Of a DNA stretch of 64,000 nucleotides, positions 56,371 through 64,000 are shown one piece after another; position 1 is the stretch's first letter; each line of letters opens with the position of its first letter. The position numbers and the translations under genes are program-made. Where the stretch lies: positions 20,972,024 through 21,036,023 of the forward strand of contig NC_057811.1 in the NCBI RefSeq assembly GCF_018294505.1, written 5' to 3'. Source of the stretch: Triticum aestivum. Lineage: Eukaryota > Streptophyta > Magnoliopsida > Poales > Poaceae. The notes under the pieces are model-generated. The model did no database searches and had not been told where the DNA came from. It worked only from the letters and a program-made list of their open reading frames with translations.

Positions 56371-57930
56371 GCTATTTTCTGGACTTTCGTAGTGTATAGG
56401 ATAAGACCCAAGGATCGAAAGTCTCTACATAACAATTGTAACCTAAACTAATGGTTGTACACCAAATAGGATTTGGGGATCGATTATGCTCAGATTCAGA
56501 GTTATTCAAGATTACAATATTTGGGAGGAGACAGGAGGCGGGGAAGAACATTGCAAAGGATTCTAGTTCATCTTCAATGCCCTTGTTCACCTAACACACC
56601 TGCTTACGTAGCCAGTCACACACGCTGGCCACAGCCATGCTACTGGGCGCTTCTTCTTGTTGAGCCTGAAGCTCTGAAGTGGGCTGGGCCTGAAGTTCCA
56701 CACTTGTATGGGCCACCACTATGACAAGATTCTTGCAATTCAAGTAGCGTGACACTATAATACTGCGATCACCGACTTGGCTACTGATACCACGCGATAC
56801 ACATTCTATGTATGTGCCTTCAATGACCGGTGATGCGAATAGCCGGGCATATGCTCGCTTTGCGTCAATTCCCAGTGCATCATATTCCCATGGGTCACCA
56901 TATATGTAACAATCCAGTTACAGTAAATGTTTGTCACGATCACCCTATCGATCAAGCCTATGGTCCTTCTCCATATCACTAGTCTTAGGTGAACCATGAG
57001 TCGATAAGCTACTAGCAATATATAGGAACATGGCTCGACCACTCGATGCTCTTAGACTTCAATATATTGCCGACCATCTGACGCTTTTTTTATCTTGTGC
57101 AAATCATATCTCCTAGCGGTAAATACCGAACAATAATAATTTCATTTACTGGGCTTGGACTGTACTCTGCCAGCAGCAGAGTGTAAATAGCAACCAATGG
57201 GCAACCATTAGTCCATACCCTACATCATACTCTACCAGCACATCCCATACCTTGCCACTGCCATCCCCTTAATTTTATTGTTGCTCACGGAGTAAATCAG
57301 TATCTCTCCTTAATTTTGTTGTACCTGGCTAGTTCCATACAGCAAGATCACAAAATCACTCTGACAGTCAAAATCAATCTAGTGACGGTGCATAAACTAA
57401 ATGTTTGTTGCTGCTCTTGCTATCTTACCTGACAGACACACCGATCAATGTTAGATCAAGGCACAAAAGATACACTCCACGTTAATTTCAGATGACCATA
57501 TTACGGATAGGCATAGTCATACTCATATGTACCCAATTGGTGATCAAGCTGTGGTCAGCTGTCCAGCCACAGCATAACCTCAACCAGCATCATCGCCAGT
57601 CCTTGATACGCCGACCAGACTTCCCAGCATTTCCGTCATCAGCAGTGCTCTCGCCGTGAGGGCTACCTATTGGCTCTTGAGCCTGCAGCGCCTCTGCATC
57701 TGATTATCTTCCAGCATCTCTTTCTCATCATTTTCCTGAGTACCTTCTCAAAATGAGCTGTTTTACGGTGATTGGGTTAGTACTCGGAGTACTTAGCAGT
57801 ACTTACATCTCTGATCACGTCTGATTTTTATTAGCCGTCCGATCTTGCGGGGAATTAAACTTGATTAAATTTAATATGTTAATTGCGATAAGGGCATAAT
57901 GGTCCAGGGGAAATATCTTTTCTTGAACCG
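56371..57930. other. Host sequence, second copy of the 45.8-47.1 kb block
   Basis: Segment 56840-57760 follows the order of 45840-47110, ending with the last-exon copy at 57667-57743. This is a tandem duplication with units about 11 kb apart, each now filled with different insertions. Confidence 0.5.
57667..57743 (-). pseudogene. F-box family last exon, copy at 57.7 kb
   Basis: Minus strand after an AG acceptor: GTQENDEKEMLEDNQMQRRCRLKSQ then a TAG at 57667. It starts in the same G|GT phase and with the same (T)xE(D/N)DEKEML sequence as the copy at 47070-46988. No F-box exon 1 is found upstream. Confidence 0.5.
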
Positions 57931-57950
57931 ATCACTTGAGGACCAGATCC

Positions 57951-58174
57951 ATGTCTACTCGATCCAGATCAGAATCCTCCTCCGATCTATTCGTCGCCGC
58001 TCCTGACCTTCTCCATCCTCGACCTGCCCGGTGAGAGGAAGTCCTCGTCCTCCACCCAACCAACCCCAGCCCCCCCACGCCGTCACCGAAGAAGAAGAAG
58101 GGCGGATCTGCGCCGGCTGAATCGGCGGCGACGGCGGCGGACGATCCCATCTCTTCGCGCGCACCAGGTATGAA
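57951..58174 (+). pseudogene. Possible first exon of the FAR1-like gene
   Basis: From the ATG at about 57951 the frame reads MSTRSRSESSSDLFVAAPDLL, has one in-frame TGA, and then continues in the same frame through TPSPKKKKGGSAP and ADDPISSRAP up to a CCAG|GTATGA donor-like site. Lysine-rich NLS-like sequence suits a nuclear protein. The phase to the next exon does not fit with the obvious acceptor, so the link is tentative. Confidence 0.3.
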
Positions 58175-58361
58175 TCCAGTTTATTAGAGTCATCATCCAT
58201 GCTAGGATAGTACTTGTTGGGCGTTGATGATTGGTTTCCCTCACATGTCAAACGAGCAAAGTCTTTTCCATGCACTTGACTTTGCCTATGAGCTATCACA
58301 CCTGCAACATTGATAAACAGAAAGATGTTGATGATTGGTTTCCCTCACATGTCATATGCAG

Positions 58362-60617
58362 GAAGACATGGCGTATGCAAGTGATGAGAGTATGTTCGAG
58401 TATCTAAATGTTGTCAGCAAGATGTTTGATAGTGAGGCTGAAGGCTATGAATTCTACAACAAATATGCTCTTGAAAAAGGTTTTAGTGTGAGGAAAAGCT
58501 ACGTTGAGTGGGATGGATCCAACAAATACATAATTTTAAGGAAAATTGTGTGTAGTCGTCAAGGGTTTCGCGAAGAGAAGCACATGAAAAGAAAGATGGA
58601 AGATAGAAAGAGGAGGCCACGTAGTTTAACTCGTGTTGGGTGTAATGCTAAATTGGTCATTGCAAGACAGGAGGAAACCGGTCGGTGGTTTGTCAAGGAT
58701 TTCATCGATGAGCACAGCCATCCTCTAGCCCCACGGGATCTTTCTTGTCTGCTGCGTTTGCACAGACGAATTAGCGATGAGCAGAAAGCGGACATTGCGG
58801 ACATGGAAAAATGTGGGATCCGCAAATACCGTATTATGGATATTTTGTGCTTTCAATACGGTGGATTTGATAAGGTTGGATGCATAAAGAGGGACATTTA
58901 AATTTCTGCCATGCTAATAAGCAGGAGACAATCAGTGCCGGTGATGCTAATACCGTGATCATGCACATGATGGCGAGGCGAGAGCGAGATGTGGATTTTT
59001 CTTCAAGTACTTGGTAGACGAGCATGGCCATCTGAAGGGACTGTTCTGGGCTGATAGTCAATCGCGACTTGACTACGAGGCTTTCGGAGACGTCATTGTT
59101 TTCGATAGCACACACAGAACAAACAAATACAATCTGCCATTCGTGTCGTTTGTCGGGTTGAATCACCACCGGAGCACTGTCATTTTTGGCTGTGGTATAA
59201 TTTCTCATGAAACAAGCCAGTCATACGAGTGGATGTTGCGGACCTTTTCTGATTGCATGGCACAGAAGCATCCGATATCTGTGATCACAGATGGGGACCT
59301 TGCAATGCAGAGAGCAATCAGGGTGGCCTGGCCAGACTCAAACCATAGACTATGTATATGGCACATTTAGCAAAACATTGTACGCCATCTGCATGATGAC
59401 GACGTAAAGGAGGAATTCAGATCTTTCATTTATGATACTTCTTCCATTGAAGAGCATGAGATAGAATGGATATACTTCTTACAACGGAATAAAGTAACCA
59501 GTGAGGAGTCTTGGCTGCATCAGATGTATCAAGTGAGAAAGTTGTGGTGTGCTCCATATCTTGAGGGGCGTTGTTTCCTAGGATTGAGCAGCAATAAGAG
59601 GAGTGAGAGCTTGAACTCTGTGCTACATACGCATCTTGAGGGTAAGATGTCGTTGTTTGAAATGCTAGAGCACTATGAGCGTTGCCTTGCGTCGCGACGA
59701 TTAACGAAGCTCTCCATGACATCGAAGCCTTGCAGTCCGTTCCATTTACAGAGGAAAATGCTTCGCCGCTTGAGAAACACGCCGCAACAGTTTTCACACC
59801 TAGTGTCTTTAAGATGGTCTTATGGAGCATAGATGCTGTCAGCAAATGTCAGATCAGAGAGATACTAGATGGATCAGAAGATTCCACTTATGTTGTGTCC
59901 AAGCAGGAAAGAATGGATAAAAAGTTTGGAGTGCGCATTGAAGAGCAAGGAGGTCTTTTGCACAGGGTAAGTTGTTCTTGCCGTAAGCTGGAATGCGCAG
60001 GCACACCATGTTCCCACATTTTTTACATATTGGGGATTTTAAAACAAACAATTCTGCCCAGTTGTTGCGTTCTCACTAGGTGGACTATGAATGCAAAATG
60101 TGCATACGCACCTATCAGAAAAAACCAGATGTATGACTATTCGGTAAGCCTGCAGAGGTACCGCGAGTTGCGGAATTGTAGTCACGCCGCAAGTTTCAAG
60201 GCATGCCACTCTGATGAGGACTATCACCATCTAATTATGCTTTTGCAAGCACAACATCATGACAAGCAATCAAGTTTTGAACAAGCTGACAGCAAGGAGT
60301 CAACTAATGCTCAGCATAACAACATTAGGTTTGGCCCGTTGATGCCGCACTCGGAGAAAGTTGATAAGGTTCTGGATCCCGTGCATGTGCCAGGCCGAGG
60401 TGCACCGAAGAAAAGGCTGCAGCCAAAGACAAAGAAGTCAAGATCACAGAATATCTGTCGCTATTGCAAGAATCCTGGTCACAATCGACGTAAATGCGCT
60501 AAATTGCTAGAGGTACGAAATATGTTCATATTTATTTTTTGCATGTGTTTTACTCATAATTGATGTCCATGTGATTTATTCTATTCTTCTGTGTAGGATC
60601 TCGAGGCTGAACTGTGA
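58362..60617 (+). pseudogene. FAR1-related / MULE-type transposase-derived gene, several lesions
   Basis: The exon begins after a TATGCAG acceptor; MAYASDES starts at 58368. Domain order is that of the FHY3/FAR1 family, which are transcription factors derived from Mutator-like transposases. A FAR1 DNA-binding domain comes first (about 58430-58740; EGYEFYNKYALEKGFSVRKS, CNAKLVI, FVKDFIDEHSHPL). Then a MULE transposase core (59010-59400; GLFWADSQSRLDYEAFGDVI, DSTHRTNKYNLPF, VITDGDLAM, HRLCIWHI), a SWIM zinc finger (CSCRKLECAGTPCSH, about 59970-60015), and a zinc knuckle CRYCKNPGHNRRKC (about 60450). A short last exon (60597-60617, DLEAEL) follows an 84-bp intron. Lesions: TAA with a lost base at 58899, a one-base loss near 59003, TAG at 59368-59370, and a one-base loss near 59700. 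Terminal inverted repeats were not seen, so it may be a gene relic rather than a mobile MULE. Confidence 0.85.
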
Positions 60618-60994
60618 TGTCTACATACAGCATGAACCGACGATGAGCCAGAGAAAGTCGTGTGCCATTCAACTTTGTGTGACGTGGTCTTTACATTCTA
60701 TTTCATCGTGATAGTAATTTAGTGAAGTGCGGTTGTACTGCCATGTTACTGTATTAGTTCGACATCTTTCGTTTCCATTTTCTGTGTGTATCATTTGATG
60801 TCCAACTTTAAGAATGATGATGTATTTCGAACAGGAATAAGGGCTAGCATGGAGCACTTGTTATTGTTGAGTAGAATAATTTTTGTGATGTATTTCTGCA
60901 CGCACGCACGACCGCCAGACGGATCTCCCGCGCGATCCCACGGTCTGCATGGCTCATGCATGGCAGGCCGTTTTCCTATGTCGACCCAAACATC

Positions 60995-61114
60995 GGCCCA
61001 TCCGAGGTTGCAGCTCCGGACGGCCCACGTCACGTACGATCTCGCGCGTTGTTCTCGTGTAACTAAAAATAGTCCCACCTCGCCCCTCGACCAGCTCCTT
61101 TACCTGCTTAAATA
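60995..61114 (+). promoter_or_regulatory. Monocot snRNA-type promoter (GGCCCA boxes, USE, TATA)
   Basis: Two GGCCCA boxes (60995-61000 and 61022-61027) fit the monocot-specific RGCCCR element. A USE-like AGTCCCACCTCG follows (61071-61082), then 25 nt later TTAAATA (61108-61114). The gap fits Pol III snRNA-type genes (U6, U3). The nearest known structure that I recognise is the wheat U3 promoter, which has the same TAGTCCCACCTCGC element and a similar gap before its TATA. Confidence 0.55.
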
Positions 61115-61137
61115 CCTTCATCGAGGTGATTTTAGCA

Positions 61138-61257
61138 AGCGTTGGTCCTCATTGTAGGATGAATATGATTCTTCACCCTTACTATGGTTGTCATGCATAT
61201 TCATAATCATCATGCATATTCTTCATTTAGAGATCATTAATGACTGATGTATTTTTT
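61138..61257 (+). ncRNA. Candidate Pol III RNA of about 115-120 nt, no known family
   Basis: Placed between the expected start about 25 nt after the TATA and the first T-run of six (61252-61257). It contains imperfectly repeated CATGCATATTC(A/T)T segments that can pair with GAATATGATTC, and a CTGA near the 3' end. It matches neither U6, U3 nor 7SL. The start is inferred from spacing only. A short plus-strand frame (60786-61157) overlaps part of the region but has no recognisable domain. Confidence 0.35.
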
Positions 61258-61950
61258 AAATAAGCGGGGCCCAGTGGGGTGTACTTGGAAAAATTTGAGA
61301 AACCTCCATGCACGTTCATCTTCGCTGGATGCAAATCGGGCGGCAGCCGCTGTGCCAGCAGCTGTCAAGGCCTTGATGAATCACTATTCACATGTAGGTC
61401 CCCGACTCTTGCATGCAGGTGCCTGGTTTTTGCATGAAGGTCCTTGAGCGCCCCTCCGTCGGCGAGCGCCCCACCCCTGCCGCAGGTGAGCCCCACCCCT
61501 CTTCTCCTTTTTTTTTCTGTTTTTTCTGTTTTTTAGTTTAGATTACTTTTAGTTTAGTTTTTTCGTCTGGTCATCCCGCCTGCCCACGCGTAGATATTTA
61601 TTAGTCCAACCGACCCGGCCGGCCACTGCGCACACGCCTACCATCGTGGTCTATCCACTCGCCTGCGATCAACGCGGCAGCTCGCGGTCAACACGGCTGC
61701 ATGGGATCTCGTCTTCCGCGCGCCGCCCCATCCCATCTCGCGCCGTTGCCGGCCGATAGCACCTCGCCTGCCACCAGACCGCGCCGCTGCCGCACGGCAG
61801 CACTGCCGCGCCCGCGCCTGCCGCACGCCACCGCTGCCACGCCCGCGCCTGCCGCACGCCACCGCTGCCGCGGCCCGGCGCCTCCCTGCCGCAGTTTAAT
61901 GCCCCGCTCCGCCCCGCCACGGCGCCTCACCTGCCGCGCATTAATTCCCG
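61258..61950. other. Intergenic sequence leading into a GC-rich promoter
   Basis: The first half shows no gene. Segment 61600-61940 is very GC-rich, with repeats of CGCCTGCCGCACGCCACCGC (about 61815-61865), which open long frames on both strands without recognisable domains. Confidence 0.5.
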
Positions 61951-61954
61951 GCGC

Positions 61955-61960
61955 TATAAA
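61955..61960 (+). promoter_or_regulatory. TATA box of the gene at 62051
   Basis: GCGCTATAAAACCC lies 96 bp before the ATG. A start about 25-30 bp downstream would give a C/T-rich leader (CATCCCTTCTCTCCCTCTTC) of about 65 nt. Confidence 0.65.
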
Positions 61961-62050
61961 ACCCGCCCTGCGCAGCGATTTTGGTCACACTGCCCGTCCA
62001 TCCCTTCTCTCCCTCTTCACACGCGCGTTCTCTTCACCGATCTGCGCGGG

Positions 62051-62773
62051 ATGGCGTCCAGCGACTCGGACTCCGACGGCGCGGCACCGGGCGGCGTCTG
62101 GCCTTCGAGCCTGACACAAGGGCAGACGGATCTCTTCCGGTTAGGGCTGTTCGTGCCGTCGGCGGCGAAGGTGTCGCGGCCGTGGAGGATCTCCGCCGAC
62201 GGCTACCCCACGCAGGGCCCGCCGGCGACGAACGCCGAGCTGAGCGCGCACCTCGGTGGGCGGTTCAACCGTAAGAACCGTCGCCGATTTTGGAAGGGCA
62301 AGCGGTTCAACGACGTTATCGGCGCCTTCAAGCGCGCCGCCCGTGGGCTCACCGTCGGCGACATCACAGGCGAAGCCGGGCCCTCCGGCCTGCGCGGGCG
62401 CAGGCGCGCCCCGCCTCCTGGCCCCGCCCCACCAGCCCCGGGCGTGGCCGTGATCCCGCCGAAGGTGGTGGCGCTCCGACAGGACGGCGACCCGGAGGAC
62501 ACGCCTGGACTGCTCGCGGCCCTAGCGCGGTCATCGGAAGAAGCCGCCGCGGCGGCGGCGCGGGAGGCCGGGGAAGCCTCCGAGATTGCGGCCGCAATCC
62601 AGGCGGCCGAGGCGATGGCGGCGCCGCAGGCGGCGATGGCGGAGGAGGAAGAGGATTCGGACGACGTCCCGGTGGACTGGGACGACGTCGCGAACCGGTC
62701 CAGCAGCGACGATGACGGCGGCAACGGCCCGGCCGTGATTGACCTCGATAGCGACGCCGAGTCGTTTTTTTAG
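62051..62773 (+). CDS. Uncharacterised 240-aa acidic-tailed protein with a SIM-like motif
   Basis: A single open frame from ATG (62051) to TAG, with a TATA box upstream and strong third-position GC, so it looks like a real grass gene. I do not recognise a named domain. Residues about 1-10 are Ser/Asp-rich (SSDSDSDG). Residues 25-75 hold LFRLGLFVPSAAKV, WRISADGYPTQGPP and a basic RFNRKNRRRFWKGKRF stretch that could bind nucleic acid or act as NLS. The middle is Pro/Ala/Arg-rich and low complexity. Residues 165-200 are an Ala/Glu-rich helix. The C terminus is acidic and ends AVIDLDSDAESFF, a good match to a SUMO-interaction motif (VIDL followed by acidic and Ser residues). The RLGLFVP...GYPT segment resembles lineage-specific proteins encoded in Triticeae repeats. 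The GCCGTC repeats that follow hint that it is transposon cargo. It shows no lesion. Confidence 0.6.
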   Translation: MASSDSDSDGAAPGGVWPSSLTQGQTDLFRLGLFVPSAAKVSRPWRISADGYPTQGPPATNAELSAHLGGRFNRKNRRRFWKGKRFNDVIGAFKRAARGLTVGDITGEAGPSGLRGRRRAPPPGPAPPAPGVAVIPPKVVALRQDGDPEDTPGLLAALARSSEEAAAAAAREAGEASEIAAAIQAAEAMAAPQAAMAEEEEDSDDVPVDWDDVANRSSSDDDGGNGPAVIDLDSDAESFF

Positions 62774-62924
62774 TGTGTTGTTTAGGTAATTTGGCTTCGG
62801 TAGACCCCCCCCCCCAACAAAACGTAGAACGGCAGAATGGTCATACGAAAGAAGGGTATGCCCACCTCGTATTATACAATTGTGAATGGCGTACGTTGAA
62901 CGCGTGCATGCAAAAAAAACACAA

Positions 62925-63071
62925 TTATTGCCGTCAGCGGCGGACGGCAAAGGCACTAGAAAGTTTGCCGTCAGCGGCGGACGAGAAAGGCCTGCCGTTA
63001 GCCACTTAACGGACTGACAGCGCAATTATTGCCGTCCACTCTCTTTGCCATCCGCGGCAGACGGCAAAGGG
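62925..63071. repeat. GCCGTCAGCGGCGGACGGCA-type repeats (CACTA subterminal type)
   Basis: Direct and inverted copies of TTGCCGTCAGCGGCGGACG occur just 3' of the 62051 gene. They resemble the array at 10490-11065 in element E. A C-run (62805-62815) precedes them. No CACTA terminus is seen nearby. Confidence 0.65.
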
Positions 63072-63543
63072 CCTTGAGGCATCGACCGATGTTTTCAGCA
63101 GTCAGTCTAGAGGGCATTATAAATTCAGAAAAATACAAAACCTTGGAAACCTAGCATTGTTTGTGCAAGAGAGCATGTGTGCCAAAATTGAGGTGATTTG
63201 GAAGTGGTCGAAAAAATGCCCGCATTCCGGAGGGACCATTTGGTCTAACTTAAGCCAGTTTTTGAAAAAAGGTGAATTTTTCCACCGCCTCCAAATCACC
63301 CAAATTTTCTTGTACATGGTGACACACATGCGCCAAACATGTCTATGAAAGAAATTTTTGAAAAACATTATTTTACAATGCCCCCTTGAGGCATAGACCG
63401 ATGTTTTCAGCAATCAGTCTAGAGGGCATTATAAATTCAAAAAAATTCAGAAAAATACAAAACCTTGGAAACCTAGCATTGTTTGTGCAAGAGATCATGT
63501 GTGCCAAAATTGAGGTGATTTGGAGGTGGTCGAAAAAATGCGC
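63072..63543. repeat. Tandem duplication with a 312-bp period
   Basis: CCTTGAGGCATCGACCGATG starts at 63072 and again, with one change, at 63384. The following ~155 bp match closely in both copies (for example CATTATAAATTCA and AAACCTAGCATTGTTTGTGC). The second copy has a small extra AAAAAATTCAG insertion and is cut short at 63543. Confidence 0.9.
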
Positions 63544-63676
63544 GCTGTGCCTATGCAGTGGACACGGACGGCCGGACTGTCTTGAGAAGGGCAGGGTGGA
63601 AGAAGTTCCTTCGTGGCAAGAATCTTCGGGTAGGACAGGCCATCCTACTCACTATTGCGAACACCAGTCGCCATGA
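63532..63676 (+). pseudogene. Possible zinc-knuckle C-terminal fragment
   Basis: The frame reads CALCLCSGHGRPDC, which fits CX2CX4HX4C, then LEKGRVEEVPSWQE and stops at about 63676. A C-terminal zinc knuckle is found in FAR1/MULE proteins (compare CRYCKNPGHNRRKC at 60450). But the first cysteines fall at the duplication joint, so the match could be chance. Confidence 0.25.
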
Positions 63677-64000
63677 CTTGAGGATGATGATCACCATCCA
63701 CCTCATTTAGAACTTGTTATGTTAGCTCTTGTTTGCGAGTACTTGTCGTGTATTACCGTACCTATATCTACTCATATCTAGGTACTATTGCTTCTGATGG
63801 ATTGCAACTATTATTAACTGGTAACTAATGCTCTACTAGCTATCATTATTCCACTGTGTGATGTTTTATAGGCTGTAGTGTGACATGGTAACTGTTATAT
63901 ATGGTAGAGGCTGGTCTCTAAGACCTTGTACAATGCAAGGTGCTTAGGGATGTGCTTCGAAAAATAAAGCGGTTTTTTCTGAAGCACCAGTGCCTATTTC
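63677..64000. other. AT-rich sequence, possibly entering a MITE at the window edge
   Basis: No gene seen. From about 63920 (GACCTTGTACAATGCAAGG) the sequence resembles the start of a common grass MITE type that I have seen, but it runs off the window and cannot be verified. Confidence 0.3.

Noticed and set aside
61138..61257. Known snRNA or snoRNA (U6, U3, C/D box)
   Set aside because: No U6 or U3 sequence, and the C-box-like GGATGAATATGA is a poor match; only the promoter supports a gene.
62203..62724. Minus-strand frame of 173 codons opposite the 62051 gene
   Set aside because: It is the shadow of a GC-rich plus-strand gene that has the TATA box and better start.

Overview
The window looks like repeat-rich nuclear DNA of a Triticeae grass (wheat, Aegilops or a close relative). 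Support: nested CACTA, Copia and Gypsy elements with Triticeae-type subterminal repeats, Stowaway and hAT MITEs, a tRNA-Asp-primed Gypsy element, monocot snRNA-type promoter motifs, and decayed F-box and FAR1-type genes with plant introns. No prokaryotic, organellar or rRNA/tRNA gene was seen. Most coding sequence is broken, so most entries are mobile elements, pseudogenes or repeats.

Layout. 1-11078: a pile of CACTA elements. Element A ends at 1741 inside the TNP2 transposase gene of element B (1742-3287). A two-exon gene for a small coiled-coil, tail-anchored protein follows (3406-3853), then CCGGTT-type subterminal repeats around two convergent U3/U6-like promoter motifs (4391-5062). Next come a nearly full-length but broken TNP2 gene (element C, 5222-8603, right end 9664) and the right end of element E (to 11078). 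11255-32721: one old minus-strand Copia element. Its 3' LTR was hit twice within a few bases, by a complete CACTA (F, 11326-18937, target duplication GGT) and by a complete non-coding Gypsy element (18944-26050, target duplication GTGCG). Its reverse transcriptase was hit by a third element, a non-autonomous CACTA (27044-28548, CTC).

32722-57950: low-copy but decayed DNA with diverged tandem duplications. It holds an F-box pseudogene (exon 1 at 53412-54350) and several copies of what phase and sequence indicate is the family's last exon (about 34.2, 47.0, 49.7, 50.5 and 57.7 kb). Into this went a 5'-truncated LINE (36.8-39.3 kb), a tRNA-type SINE, Copia fragments, two hAT elements, a Stowaway MITE and a TTGCCATG-rich element. 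One truncated Copia copy (47110-49608) is flanked by a 134-bp direct duplication of host DNA, which looks like repair-mediated capture rather than normal integration.

57950-64000: a plus-strand FAR1/MULE-type gene with domains in order but several lesions (58362-60617); a snRNA-type promoter followed about 115 nt later by a T-run (possible unknown Pol III RNA, 61138-61257); an intact single-exon gene with its own TATA box encoding a 240-aa protein that ends in a SUMO-interaction-like motif (62051-62773); and GCCGTC-type CACTA repeats plus a 312-bp tandem duplication.

Best candidates for new biology: a frame switch at the same codon in three TNP2 copies; the snRNA-type promoters at 4.4-5.1 kb and 61.07 kb; and the small tail-anchored proteins found in two different CACTA contexts.
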